From: Pontederia crassipes
Taxonomy: Eukaryota > Streptophyta > Magnoliopsida > Commelinales > Pontederiaceae
Assembly: GCA_030549335.1 (NCBI GenBank)
Contig: CM060183.1
Span: forward strand, 30,207,052 to 30,271,051
DNA length: 64,000 nucleotides
Direction: 5' to 3'
Shown: piece by piece, positions 36,122-52,793 of the stretch
Numbering within the stretch: the stretch's first letter is position 1
Layout of the letters: each line of letters begins with the position of its first letter
Made by a program: the position numbers and the translations under genes
The notes under the pieces: generated by a model
Told to the model about the DNA's origin: nothing
Database searches by the model: none
What the model saw: only the letters and a program-made list of their open reading frames with translations

Positions 36122-36132
36122 CCTTTATATAG
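36122..36132 (-). promoter_or_regulatory. TATA box of the RVSP-type CLE gene
   Basis: CTATATAAAGG on the minus strand, about 92 bases before the ATG. Confidence 0.65.
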
Positions 36133-36497
36133 CTATCAGCGCTTGGGGCCTTTTTGTTTTTTTTGTTTTTTTTTCTGCTATAGATTAGAAAAAGAAGAAG
36201 AAGAAAAGAAGGTGGGCAGTTTCTACCGACTTGCTATAGATTTAAGTTTCCGAGTGGAAGGAAGTAAGCGCACATTTATATTTTATATGGGTGCTGTTTT
36301 GTTGCGGCAGCAGTTGCAGCTCCACGCATAACCAATAACGACCTGAAACAACAACAAGGAGTATTGAGGAGGACAAATTAAGTACAAGTAAAAAAAAGGC
36401 AATCCGTGGCAAACCATTTGCCCCCGCCACTCACAGTCCTGGCGCCTCTCTCTGACGGTCGTGCATCTGTAGGAGGATTCCATTACCTCGGACGCCC

Positions 36498-36500
<3 letters not shown>

Positions 36501-36577
<77 letters not shown>
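36501..36577 (+). repeat. (TC)n microsatellite upstream of the CLE gene
   Basis: About 38 dinucleotide units, giving a GA tract on the gene's own strand. Confidence 0.97.
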
Positions 36578-36582
<5 letters not shown>

Positions 36583-39405
36583 TTTTTTCTCCTCCCCTTG
36601 TTTACGTCAAATGATTCATTTCCATATGTGATATCTGTTTCCATTGTGGGTGAAGAGGATCAATAGATGAAAGAGGATGATGGAAATGACAGCTAGCCAC
36701 CGAGTTCGCTCGGCACAAGTTGCTTTATCTCTTTTCTCGTCGTTGGAAGTTGGAACAGCTCTCTGTTCTTAGCCACAGGTTATATGCATTTTGGATCGTT
36801 TGATATGCCATATTTTTTAAGCATACGTAAAGCCTTTTCCCTTTCTCAGAACTTAGGCACGATTGGAAAGACAATGATGTCCCAGGTATAGCTAGACTAA
36901 AGTCGTAGATTGGATTTCTGAAATCAATTTATTGTTCAGGTTCTCATCCGAACATTTCCGCAGGTTTGGCCTCTGGGAAATCAGGTATGAGTCCGATCCT
37001 CTGCATTATTGATTATGCACAGACACAACATTCCCATGCACATAGATGATTTAATTACTCGAGCTTTTCAAACTTTTAGTCAGCGGCTACGGGTAAGAGC
37101 AGAAGAGGAAGTGGGAAATAGAAGAAAGAAGACAAGCTTAGAATTCAATTTATTAGTTGCCTACGTAGAATAGAATTTCAACACGTAGAAACTGCATACG
37201 GTTGATGTACATCAATCGCAGGGTCTTGAAAGGTCATGAAGAAGTCTTCTGATTGGAAGTCACCAACTAAGAAAGCACCATGATATAAAAGTAAACCAAA
37301 CTAGTGATGCAAGTGCGAGGCGACTAGTACCAAAAAATACCATTAGACAGCTATGAATCTTGTGGGGGCTATTAAATTGATCGATCTCCAATTAAATGCC
37401 TCGGTCATATCAGATCAGAACTGAGAACAACAAGTAGTGGTCATCCCGCAACCGGAGGATTTTCTCGCATCACATTTCACAATTTTTGCACATCCCCTTT
37501 AGAAGATGATGGTATCAGTCGGATCTGTGTGGCAACATGATCAGAACGCCATGTTTTATGCACACACTGCTCGCATTAATCAAATTTAAGCATAAAGCTG
37601 AACTGTTACAAGCATCTTATTGGATTCAAGAAAAAAAGAAAGAAAAAAACCAATGCATCTTCTCACATGCACGTTTGATGGACATCCAAAGAGTGATGCT
37701 TACACAATACAACCATAGTTTTTTATGCATTAGGCTCCATTCCTTAACGAGATCGGGTTTTTGGGCATGCTTGTTACGGCCACTAACATTAATAATGGCA
37801 ACATTTTTTAATTTTGACCAACCATGGAGAAAGATTCTTACAAGTTGGGATGATCATCCACAGGCCAAAGTGAGATTTCTCTTAACAAACATACCTTCCA
37901 CACAATATTCTGCACTATAACTTCGACACAATTCTGAAGACTTGAGGATGGGGAAGTTTGAGATTCCACTTGATCTAACTTAATCCTTATTCTTTACTCT
38001 AATAGTCTTCTCATGCTTCTAACTATCTGGGGGAAAATTAGTTAACCTCAGAAACACTACGCAATAGGTCAACAACTTGTCTTATAGACGACCATGATCC
38101 CTGATATTTAAATTGTTATTCAGCAATAAGTCAAATTCTCCTAAAGATGTTAATTTTATACTCAATCGAAGTGCATGAGTTTAATCGAAAGGAGTCTCAA
38201 GCTTTAGAACTAGACCAGAGCAGGACATAATCCATTAGCATGTTACCAACTCCCCCAGGTAGCTAAAGTATTTAACTTAAAAGGCCGTCCACGCAAACTG
38301 TTCAAATTGAGACTTGCACATCTGACACACGTCAGAATCTCACTTCGTCCCGACGTGTAAAAACAGGGGGCGTTTAATTTTGTCGATCAATGTCATCTTC
38401 ACATTTGGGCATGGCCAATCTCGGACTACATTAAAGATAACCTAATGATATGTTGGCATAAGTGGGTCAAACAGCTTAGGGACAAGTATTTAAGTATAGT
38501 CTAGTGGCCTGATACTACTTCAGTAACCAATACAAAGGGGTTGCCATGCAACCCATCGTCCTCGCACTGCTATCCTCTTTCTCTTTCCTCTAGGAAAATG
38601 AATAAGGCAGCTGACATGGGTTACAATGAGATTGATGATCCAATCTCACACCTGGGAACTGAAGGTTGCCTTCTGGCCTCATGGCATTTGCTTATTTCAA
38701 GTTTCAGTCTTATGATTTTTAGAGAGTAAAAAAGAATGCAGAACAACTACAGGATTTCATACTAGTCACCTCAATACATCACAATCCACAACAAAAAGGG
38801 AAGAGAAATAAAGAAAAGACTATCATATTAACATGTCAGAAAAATGAAAGATACCTTTGTGGAATTAGGTAATAAAAAACTTGGTCACTAAGAATAATTG
38901 GAAAACTTCGAATGCAGATTGCTTTTCGTTAAATCATGAAGGAATTCGATTTGACCTCGTCGTCTCAGTGATGGTTAGGCCACGACTTTTCAAGCTAGTC
39001 ACTTCCCGAATTCTGCCTTCGAGGTGAGGCTTGTTAAAAGATGGTGGAAACAAGCAGCAACCTGACATTCAATCTCATGTACATTCAATATAAATTCTAT
39101 TTTGCGCTATAGACTATATGCTCCAAATCAAAATGTTCTAATAAGTTCAATATTTTACCACCAATTTATTTTCTAGAGAAGTTCATACCATCCAGATTAA
39201 CAGATCAGCAGAAGGATGCATTCAGCCTTAAACCTCACTGGATCAAAGCCGACAGAACAATAGGAACTTCTTAAAATCTGCATTAAATAACTTAAACAGA
39301 TAAAAATATGCATCAATATGTAGTTGATGACTTTCATTAACAAACAAAAGAGGAATGCCAAACAAAAAGCTAGGAAGAATAATATTTAGCGTGGGAAATC
39401 CTCAA

Positions 39406-39900
39406 CTCTAATTGTCAAGGTTGGTCAATACCAAAATTTGGTCGAAGATTTTAAACCCTGAAAAAAATAGACATAAAATTTCTCTATATATATTAGAGCC
39501 AAAAAAATAATCTTATTGACCAAAATTATCAGTGTGAATCTCCTACCTATTAGATTATGGTTTTGGAAAACTCAATCAGGGGACTGCATCAACTCCACAT
39601 CTTATGGAAACATTTTCTAAATACTATTGAATCATCTATAGATCAAATTAGATCAGTATATGTGTCCTCATCTCTAATTGTCAAAGTTGGTCAATACTAA
39701 ATATGGTTGAAGACTTTAGACCCTAAACAAATGAAAAAAAAATTTCTCTATATATATCTGAGTAAAAAAGTCTCAAATGTCATTGACCCAAATCTATTGA
39801 TTATGGTTTTGGAAGACTCGGTCAGGGAATGCATCAACTCCACATCTTATGGTATCATTTTCAAGTAGTACTGAATCATCTAGATCAAATTAGAGTAAGA
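39406..39900 (+). repeat. Diverged tandem duplication, period 266 bp
   Basis: 39406-39671 and 39672-39900 share CTCTAATTGTCAA, TTGGTCAATAC, GATTATGGTTTTGGAA and GCATCAACTCCACATCTTAT in the same order. It is old, with many differences, and has no coding sense. Confidence 0.8.
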
Positions 39901-40079
39901 AATTTGTTTAATGACAGTTTCATTCTTTGGAATCCATATCATACAGAAAATAGTTGAGAGTAAGATCATACTGCAATATTGTGCTATTTCACTTGGAATA
40001 GCAAGATGTTAACTTTTCCAGTTTTCTCTAGATTGTAGGTTCGTTGCAAACCTCTGAAGAGCGCAGATGTTCTTACTGA

Positions 40080-43000
40080 TTAAGGTCCTACAATTATTTT
40101 ACTCCACTGAAGCGGAAGAAACAATATCACAAAAGAAATTGTCAATATAAGAAGATGGAAGGATATCCTTGACTGTATCATAGGATGGTCCAGCATCAGT
40201 AGACTGTTATTATTGACAATAGCTCGAACAAGTAAGTCTTTTGCTTCTTCCCGCTTCTTTCTAAGCATGCTGCATATCTGGCAAAAATATTTTATATTCA
40301 GGAATTTTATTCTGCTGCATTATCAGCACTAGCAGTAAAGTGTTTGGAGATGCTAAAGGTACATGAAGAAATTAATAATAGTTCTAAAAAAAAAATAATT
40401 TACTATCAATATATGTTATTAGGCATCAAAAGCAGCTATGAGGCCATTGCAAGGAAAAAGTTTTGGTTTCATCATTTTTTAACTCCTACAAAAACAGAAA
40501 TATTGTCAATACTCACATCATCAAGCTCCTTAGAAAGTGCTTCGGCTCTTTCAACATTACCATCATTTTCTATTAACACTGGCAGTTCTAACTCCATTTC
40601 AGTCCCAGAAGCACTTGTGAAATAAGTAAGATTAACAGCATGAGTATCATGTCTGAGATCTTCTTGATCTTCACTTCTTGGCGCCTGACAGTTTTAAAAT
40701 AAAATTGCAAATTTGATGTCAAGTGGCATTCAATCTTCTATGCCATCACGGAAGTTATGATAACGAATAAAGACCTGGAGGAAACAACCTAATATAGTTA
40801 CCTCATCAGTACCATCAATTGGGAAAACCTCTTCCAATATCCTGCACAATATTAAAGCATGCCATTTTTTTCAGTATAGAGGCAACAAAACTTCAAGTAC
40901 TCAGGCAAATAATCTCCATATTAACCTTTTTTCCAGTGACGATGACTCCATATGTGTCATAGGAATGGAGGTTGGATCTGTCTCCATCTGCTTGCATAAA
41001 AGAAAGATTAATTTGAACATTATGAGGGAACCATAATACATTTGTGTGTATCAAAGTACTATAAGCCTATTCAAATAATTATATTGTACTAAATACTGTG
41101 ATCTAGTAATAGAAGGTTGTATCAACAATGAGTGGATATGCAATTCCACCATTTTGGAAAGGAATATTTTATTTATCATTTTCTACTATTCATCGGGTTA
41201 ACTTTTTTTAATACCAATTTTGCCCCTAAATGACAAGACCTTGTTGGTCTTGTTTAGTGGAATGAGGAAGAATAAGGCCCCATTTTATGCCTTATTCTGC
41301 AACCAAACAGGACGTCAGGTCTAAATGCCTAAACAACGTAAATATTTTATTGCGGATTGCAGGTTTACTTCCATGCTTGATCATTTTTAGATGAAACGTT
41401 TCTCATGAAACTTGATTAAGAAAAGTCATATTCTAGGTTATGCTTCAAGAAAGTCAGGCACCAAATATTCAAAACAAAGGCAGAAGGCCAGTGTGTCATT
41501 TCTCTGAAGAATTGACCTATCATTTTTCTGCCAGGAGTTTCCTTTCCAGTGGGAAGATTTAGTAAATTTATTTCAGTACGAAATTCAGATTATGCATCTG
41601 CTGTCTCTCAAATTTAACCTTAATTTGACCATATTCATAAAAGCAGAGAAAAGACAAAAATCTTGTGAAAAATGGAGCGTTGTATCACTCATGACAAGAA
41701 CATAGAAAAGGTGATTCTTTAGTACCAAAATGAAATGCAATAAGAGAAAGCACCTCAGGTGTCTTCCTCTTTAGAGACGAGTTCAATAGTGCACATTGAT
41801 TTGTGGTATCAGAGCCAGTAACTACGTTTGTTAAGCTTCCATCTGAAAGTGTGTTCAAGTTTCCCCTGTGCACTATTAAGGAGCTCGTGGTATTGCCAGT
41901 TAGTTTTGATAACCTACATGAAACCCAACTCTGCTATCAAGTTTTCCTCAAAAAACTCTGCTATCAAGTCAGTACTCATTATATAAAAATTTCCAGAAGG
42001 GTTTTAGTATTTCACCTTGAATTCAAGAAGCTCAGGGTTTTCAATTTTTTCATAGGTTTCTGAGTAAAATGTTGACCTTCATAAGTTTTCATCTGGGGGC
42101 TAATCATGACAGAAGAAACAATCTTTGCATTTTGAGTCGTGGTAGTTTTGTCAATCATGTGGGAAAGAACAAGCTCGGTACTGCAGCAAACATCCATGCA
42201 CACCATTTACTTTTACTCAAATAATTAAATGACACAAATCTTGTTTTTGTCCCTACATTCATACAGCCTAGCTATCAGATATATCATTGGAAACAAGATG
42301 GAATGATAAAGATGGGCACTCCTGAACTCATAGTATAAGAATATCTGTAGAAAGAAAACTGTTCGAAAGGAGAAGATGACAAAAAAGGAAATATACTGAA
42401 AATACGTGTGAAATCTATCAGTGACATATGGCAAATCGAAGAAGTATTTTTAATATAATAAGAATATGCCATTTATCAATCTCAAATTTCAATGTCTTCA
42501 TACTATAGCATATAATCAGGGTTATTCGCATTGGAGTATATTTCCTTACCGATCACCACTACCAATATCAGCACTTCCACAGTCAGTTACATCTGATTCC
42601 ACTTTTGCATTAGCTTTGTCATCACAAGCTGATATGCTGCACTTTCGTTCTACAGTTCCTTCAACATTTATCTTACAGTCTCTGCATCAAGAAAAGCATT
42701 AATACAAAACACTTTACAGTAAGACTGTAAGCATCCCTCTTTATTCTGGTATTACCTTTTTGCATTTGCTGGGCATGAATAAATGGAATCCATTTTCATG
42801 CTAAGTGGAAGTAGTTTTGATTTCTGATCAAGTGCAGCTCTTTCTGGCTTGTTGAGGGGCTTTAGTTGTATAGGAAGCATGTTTTTCCCTTTAGTGGGTG
42901 TAGAACTCGGTAACTTGGATCCTCTGGAGTACATGCCATGCATTGTGCTTCACCAAAGGTTTTTCAGTGGTAGTGTAAGTGCAACCAAATTAAACACTAA

Positions 43001-45334
43001 TGTATCTTAACCAAACATTTTTCCTTTTTATGGACTAATCCAAGTATTGCTCTTGGATTTGTTGACGCATGAAGATCTTATGTCATCTTACTTGGATATA
43101 GTTCTTAAGTGAAATGTTGGAAAGGGTATTTAAGTCATAATTGCAATGTCTATGTTTAAGATTATACAGTGTTCTCAGTCAAATCTATGTTGTTGTTAGA
43201 AAATAAGCAAGAGGAGTGATACATTAATGTCGAAGTTATAAGAAACATCACTGTACGACAATTAGAAAAATATGTACCGGTTTGATGGTGAAGGAATATG
43301 CTTTGAGGTGGGATCTTCTATCTCACAGGAATTCTTCATTCCATAAGAAACTTTGTTGACAGAATCCTTGTTATAAACATTTTGAGCATCTTCTATGACA
43401 TTAGTATGTTCATTACAAGACCCACTTCCTCCAATAATATTGGTTTGGTTAACCTCGTGAAACTTGTTGACATTATCTGAAGACTCAAATTGGCATTTTG
43501 ACTGCCAGCTTTTGGAGTTAAAGGAGTTTACAGGACTAGCATTTCTAGTTTGCAAATTCTCATGTGGCCTATTATTGCTACCTTCTTCATTGAACAAATT
43601 AACCTTCAAGGAACCAGATGAGACGAGTTCCTTTTGAACTTTGGTAAATGCATCCTTTGCAGATTCATTATCAGATGCTGATGGTTGAACAAATTCCAGT
43701 GTTATGTTGTTGGCGCATGATTTTGTCTGATACAAAGATGTTTCATCTGACTGCTCCATTTGCTCAGTTTCAGTTACAATTTGTTTCATTTTTTCTTCAA
43801 TACCAGAAATTTTCTTTTCTATAGATTGTTGTGCTTGATGAGATATATCAGCCTGTGTATGTGTATCAGACAAAGGGGTAGAATCATGTGCCTCACTAAC
43901 CTCTGCCACTTGAGCAGACTTTGAAGTTGAGATACTATCTGAATTTTCCATGCCTTCGGTTTCATGTCTTTCAAGTGCATCAGTATTTATGATGGAATTG
44001 CATTTTATGCCTAAATCCTTCTTGTGTTCAGCAGAATTGGCATGTGCACTTCCCGTCATGGATTTACAGACTTTTTCTCCTCCATTTACCATATTAGCAT
44101 CAGGTTCAAATGCATCCAACCTAAAATAAGAAGCCAACAGTATAATTCCATAATCAAACTGTTTCCAATTCACAGTTTAGAAACCAATATACATGTCACT
44201 ATACTGCAACATACAAAGGAAACAAATGTAGCTGATAGAAGAAACTTACATACCCCTTGAAGTCAAATACAAATGGGAACTTGTCACTGTGTGGATCCTG
44301 CATTTCTTGAGCAAAGTCCTTGCTGGACCTGTTGTTGGCTTTCTCAGTCTTCTTAAGTGGTTTGGAGAAGTCCAAATCAGGAATTCCGAAAGATGATAGC
44401 TTGTCAAAGTCAGGACCAAACCCAAAGTCATCCCTACGAAATAGTAATGTTAATATGAGAAAGAAAAAGAAATGAAAACTGTGATAGGATTGGACTCACA
44501 ATTCATCAAAATTGAATGATCTTTTGTTTTTTCGTGGAACAGCTTCCACATCAAAATCCAATGAATCATTGTGCACTTTCGAAGAATTCCAGGAACTAAG
44601 GAAATCCTTCCCAAAATCTTCATCTGAATATGGTAAGAAGCATCGCATATGTTAAAAAAAACTTTATTCCTTAAGCATCATCAATCAACTTTCAAGAAAA
44701 TATCACACGGCTCTAGAATGATGAGGACACAACCAACTTAAAAGCTGAATTAACACGAGACTGAACTTTGTGTGTTACCATGGAATGTTTTTACATTTTT
44801 TCTATATCTGTAAAAGGCGAACCTATTACATGTGAAATATTGTTTGGGGACGCGATCTTAGATAGAAGCACATACTTGCTAAGGCCATGCTTGAGGAAAC
44901 AACTACAGAAGCACAGGAGTATGACTTGCCATGGTCATAATCTAAGGAACAAATGTAAGAAATGCTTTGATAGCATTTTGGGATGAGACAATACAACAAT
45001 TAAGAATAGCCCTCTGGCCACGCATAGCGTAAGCATCTCTTTCCTTCCCTTTCGGCTTCTGTGTAGCTCTAAAGCAACCTTTACTTGATCCGGATTGAGG
45101 ACATCCCCCGCATTCTGGGATTGCGACTAATGTGGTTGTTACAGTTATACTAGCTTTCCATCAATCAGGAGATGCATAGGAAAGCTTGTCCCTTCTAAAC
45201 ATTGTACTAAACATGTACCTATACCAATTTCTTGCAACTATAAACTAAGATGTATATGACCAAGTGTTACCTATTATTGGACTCCTTTTTTTCGTACAAG
45301 AGTTTGAAGGGTCTGTATTCTTCAAATCTGTCAT
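40080..45334 (-). CDS. At4g18490-like protein of unknown function
   Basis: Twelve minus-strand exons join in frame to give 775 residues: 45334-45271, 44623-44500, 44433-44254, 44120-43278, 42947-42756, 42681-42550, 42180-42016, 41913-41754, 40987-40926, 40841-40802, 40684-40517 and 40277-40080. The N-terminus has repeated acidic and aromatic segments ([61 protein letters not shown]). I recall this pattern from the Arabidopsis protein At4g18490. The large exon 4 is Ser/Glu/Asn-rich and probably disordered. Near the end, an acidic segment precedes [18 protein letters not shown], a conserved helix. The last 27 or so residues are hydrophobic, which is unexpected, so the real 3' end may use another splice. 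No enzymatic domain is seen. Confidence 0.82.
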
Positions 45335-46341
45335 AATCTCATATAAAAGCTGGAAACACCCTTGTTCTCTGCAGGTATAGTATAATTACTGTTAACAGAC
45401 CATTCTGACTATGCAAGATGTTAAGAGAAGAGCATAAGTCTCTAAAGCATAAAGGCATCTGCATGAAAACAATCACGCATAACTAATTGATTTAGCATCT
45501 ACACGAACAAACAGTCCTACTCATGGCCAGAGTAGAGAATTTTACACAAAACATAGATTACACAATTTCAGTATATGTTATGTCCATTGCTAAGAATGTT
45601 TTACATACACGAACTATAATACATTCTACTCTACTAGATGAGTTCTTCCACTAAACTTCCCGAAATAGGAAACATGAAAACCTGCATGGTTAGCTGAAAA
45701 GAAAAATCCAAACTCTGTGCAGAAACAGATCCGGCTGCAAACAAATAATGAAGGCTCCCAATAAATTAATAAGGGAAAACGTAATACCTAAAAATCACAA
45801 AACCAAAGACCAGCAAATTAACCAAATAAAAGAAATACCAAGTAATCACCCACAAATCCAAAGAGATGTTCATCCGATGGACGATCAATCACACACAAAG
45901 AAATTATGGATGAACCGACTCAAAGAATTCCTCGTCTAAACAACATAGAAGAGAACAACAGCTTCCCCGGAAATTTCAAAGTAGATGCACAAATCAGTCG
46001 AACAGAAGTCCAAAAAATGAAACATTAAATCTTTTCATCCATAAGCGCGTCAAGCTTCCGAAAAAAACTGACGTGTATGAAAGCAAGCCAAATTTTTACT
46101 TCAATATAATGTTGAAGAACTCAATCATTTAAGCCCTAACGCAGAACTCCAAACAAGGATCCAGTGATCAACTAGTACATGAGAATCGAGGGATGGAAGA
46201 GAAGAGGGAAGAGATCGAAGAACCAGAGAGGGGGTTCGCTCCGTCTTCGAGACTTCACTCTTTTTGTATTCCGTTGCGCGACCTAAGAAAGAGAGGAGGA
46301 GAGACACGAAAGCTTCCCTCTCCACGTTGCCTTCTGGTCCT
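45335..46341 (-). other. 5' UTR and first intron of the At4g18490-like gene
   Basis: No long coding exon is seen between the start codon at 45334 and the TATA box at 46342. The first transcribed exon is probably near 46200-46310 with an intron in the 5' UTR. Confidence 0.45.
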
Positions 46342-46351
46342 CCTTTTATAG
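46342..46351 (-). promoter_or_regulatory. Likely TATA box of the At4g18490-like gene
   Basis: CTATAAAAGG on the minus strand, just upstream of a purine/pyrimidine-rich leader region. Confidence 0.55.
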
Positions 46352-47100
46352 TCCCCCGAAGAGAGGGCGGGGAAATGATCCGTTGTTTTAAAATAAGAAA
46401 AATTAGAACCTACGACCTATTTTCTTTTATAATTATTTTCTCATCGCTTTCATGTGTTATTTCAGCTTCCATGGTTTAATATAATGTAATAGTCCATTAT
46501 TTTTTTTTATACTCACTCGAATCCTCTATATATTCAAAATTATTAGCATCCGACTAATTTAAAGTCAGGATAAATATTAGATGAATATATTTTTTTATAT
46601 GATTGTATCATATACTATTATTTATATGATACCTACTCGGGGTAATAGTATATTATTTATATGATAGAGTTTGCACTTGATCCTATTAAAATTGGCATGA
46701 CTAATTCTATTTGTTTCGCAGTACAACCACCCATTCAGTGTGATCATTGCTTATCATTTGGGAATGGATCCACGAATTAAAAATTTGTGCGAAATTCACA
46801 ATGTTATGTAAGTAGATGCAGGGTGCAATTAAAAACTTACTTAATCGGTTTTAAGTTTGCAAATGCCTGCTAAATCGCTCACATATTTCTATATAATATT
46901 TCTCTCTACAACATTGTTTACTATGGGATAAGGATTTTTTAAATTAGGTGCAACCTTATAATCACTCACATAATGTGGGCTGCATGAGTTTAAAATGTGC
47001 ATGGAATTTTATGGATAGATGTAGGGTGCAACCAAAATCTATTTAATTTATTTTAAATTTGTAAGAACTGCGTGCTAAATCACATAAATATATCTCTTTG
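46352..47100. other. AT-rich spacer
   Basis: No gene is seen. Two diverged copies of a segment with GCAATTAAAA and TAAATTTG words lie near 46815 and 47020. Confidence 0.35.
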
Positions 47101-47464
47101 GAGTTTAATGGGCATACACCCCATTTTAAATGGATGGATGCTCCCACCTACACAGGTGTCCGTAGGATCAAGATCCGACGGACGTGATGGGACACATGGT
47201 TCACGCATAATTCAACTGTGCGAGCATTGATCGGGTGCTCACGAATGTCAACTAGCGATCGGCGGGCGACAGCCTGTGGCAGCGAGGACGAGGAGGGCGA
47301 TGATGACGGAGGTGAGCGAGGTTGAGGGCGGTGAGAAAGTTCGATGGTGGTGGCGAGGGCTGAATCGGAATGTTTGCATCACGTCCATCGGATCTCGATC
47401 CTACTGATGCACGTGTAAGTGAGAGGGTCCACCTGTTAAACTTGAGTGGATGGGCATTAAATTC
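47101..47464. mobile_element. MULE-like TIR element, 364 bp
   Basis: Inverted arms of about 95 bp: the left begins GAGTTTAATGGGC and the right, read inverted, GAATTTAATGCCC. Both contain GTAGGATC, AGATCCGA and GGACGTGATG. Flanks ATCTCTTTG (47092-47100) and ATCTCTTTA (47465-47473) match at 8 of 9 bases, the duplication length of Mutator elements. The core is GC-rich (GGCGAGGACGAGGAGG-type words). It has no transposase. Confidence 0.8.
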
Positions 47465-47524
47465 ATCTCTTTAGACAACATGATTTTTTTAATGGGATGA
47501 AGTTTTTTTATTCGCTCCATCTAA

Positions 47525-47940
47525 GAGGGACGGTTTGGTTAGGAAATTCTTTAAAAAGGATAAAAAAATATTTTAGAGAATATCGTACTCTAATTATATT
47601 CTTTTCCGTTTCTTATTTGGTTGAAAAGAATAAATTTATTATTTTTTTAATTAAAATATTTTACTATAAATAGTTTACACTTATTATTATATAGATTAGA
47701 ATATAATAAATATATACTTAAATAATGAAAAATAAAAAATGGAAAAGAAATAGAATATTTTTATTCTGTCGTTTTAAAAGAATAAAGATTTTTTTTCAAT
47801 CAGTGCAAAAAAATGATGATTTCACATTTTTCTATATGATTTCGTTGAAAATGAAGTTTGACCATGTTAATCATTGTGTTTGGCTGTATTATCGAGAGTA
47901 TCAAAATATTCTAATGAACCAAAAACAGCCCCTAAATAAA
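47525..47940. mobile_element. Possible MITE
   Basis: The left end has GGGACGGTTTGGTT and the right end, read inverted, AGGGGCTGTTTTTGGTT, around an AT-rich centre. This end type is common in short plant DNA transposons. Borders and target duplication are not clear. Confidence 0.4.
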
Positions 47941-48760
47941 TTATTTAGAAGTCAAATATGTGAGCAGTGCTTATTGAGTATTCTAAAACCACAAAAAAAG
48001 GGAAGAAAGAAACGCATGAAATGGCATTTACATAGAAGATGAAGCTTCTATACATTAGTACGTGGGGGATTGTACGAAACATATTGCCTTGAAAAGTTAT
48101 CAAAATTCAATTGTGTTTTAGAGATAGCTAAGATAAGAAAATTATCATAGTTATATCATTAACAAAATTTGTGGTTAACATAAAGGGCTGTGAGTGAAGC
48201 ATAATGAGATTACTTTTTCTTGAACCTTTTTTTTTTGTTATTTTCGTCAAGTATATAATATGACTAACAACTCATTATTTTCAAACTGTCTATTATTTGA
48301 TTTACTAATGCTTTGTATTGGAATGAGTGAAAAGACAAATGCTTTGGCAATTCCTCCAAAGAGGATAAAACAATATAATTTTGAACCAGAGCTTTTTATC
48401 CTTGTTTCCTTTTTAAAAAAAAATTCAGTCGCAAATGCACCATTGTTTTGCATTTCAATTTGATCCAATTAGGAGACCTCCCTAATAAATTATTATGCTT
48501 CTTCTCAAAAGAATTAGAATATTGCTAAGCCTTGTTATTTGTAAAGAAACACAAAATAAACCGATATAAAGGATATGGCATAAGAAGCAAGGATTAGTTG
48601 GCCAAGTAATACAACATCGAAGTGGGAGATACCCGAAGCAACCAGGATTGACTAATGAGCTGAGAAGCAAACTCAGCTGCGAGTACCAATTATTATTGTT
48701 TTAGAAGGCCGCAACAAAAGGTTGAGTCATGCTTCTAATAAATGACAGGACCTCATGTGT
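47941..48760. other. Intergenic DNA
   Basis: No gene is seen. The right end is the 3' flank of the Nudix gene. Confidence 0.35.
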
Positions 48761-51633
<2,873 letters not shown>

Positions 51634-52793
51634 CGGACAACGGAGGCTGGAGAAATCGGACTGGGCGATGGCTCGGTTGGTCTAATTTGGTCTCGAGCAG
51701 AGAGGTCGCACCCTTCCAATTCGTACGCGGATCGCTCTGATATGAAATAGAAAAGGTTCGAATAATATTTTTGGGTATATAATTTCTACTTTATTCTCAT
51801 TCGCGTATTATTGATGCCAAAGTGAACTTTATTCTTCAAGTAAATTCCCTCGATTTTATTTATCAAAATTTTATCTTCTTCTACCTTTTATTTGTATCTA
51901 TCATTTTTTTTCTTTCTTCTACGTTATTTAAAAATAATAAAAAATATTATGATAAGGGGAATATTAAAAAAAAATATTACCGTCCCCTGCAACGATCTTG
52001 AGAGTTCACCCACATTTCCATTTTATTATTATGATGTGGATTACTGAAAAATACACAGAAATCTCAACTTTCTGTTGTTGCCAATATGATCCAAACTTTT
52101 GTTTAATGTTAAAAAAGTTATCAACTTTACAATTTTCGTTAGGTCTAACTTAAACTTTGTTTGACAAAAGCATTTACTTCTAACTCCTCACATCATATAT
52201 TTCTCAAAAAAGAAAAAAGAAAAAAAACAGCAAATTCATTATATGTACGAATGTTGTATAATCAATATTTTTTGTACCCAAAATATTAAATGAATACAGA
52301 AATTATAATAGTTTATGAGAGTAACTAATCACTATTATTCTCAAGTATATTACATAGGTTAATTGTTCGATGAATAATATAAAATAGAGATCAGTTGGTG
52401 TAAATTTGTGAACGAGTAAATTAATATAATGCATCATATATATAATAACTATTATCAATATGAATTCATCACGTCAATTTTTTTTAAAAAAAATATTGCG
52501 AGTCTGAATATAAAAAAAATGGAAAGTTAGTGTTTCTTTGTCCAATAAAAGAAGTTTAAGCTATATATCGCAATTTGATGAAATTGAACCAGGTCTAATT
52601 CAGTTCAATTGAGGGTGAGTCACTTCCACACCCAACTGCTATTGGATGTTATGAGTGCCACGCCATAAAATGATAAAACTTTCGGATCATGAAGACGAAA
52701 AAGATTTAAAAGAAGGTAGAAGATGACATATTGTAATAAAATTAAGGCGCATGTTATATTATTATTTCAATACTAGACTATATAATATATATG
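51634..52793. other. Nudix promoter side and AT-rich spacer
   Basis: The first 120 bp is GC-rich and presumably the leader of the Nudix gene. Beyond that it is AT-rich without a gene. Open frames on the plus strand at 51.3-51.75 kb are antisense to exon 1. Confidence 0.4.

Larger units (their letters stand above)
36133..40079. other. Promoter region of the CLE gene, then intergenic DNA
   Basis: It holds a (TC)n run at 36501-36577 about 470 bp upstream of the CLE start, and a diverged tandem duplication at 39406-39900. No gene is recognised in 36.6-40.0 kb. Confidence 0.4.
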
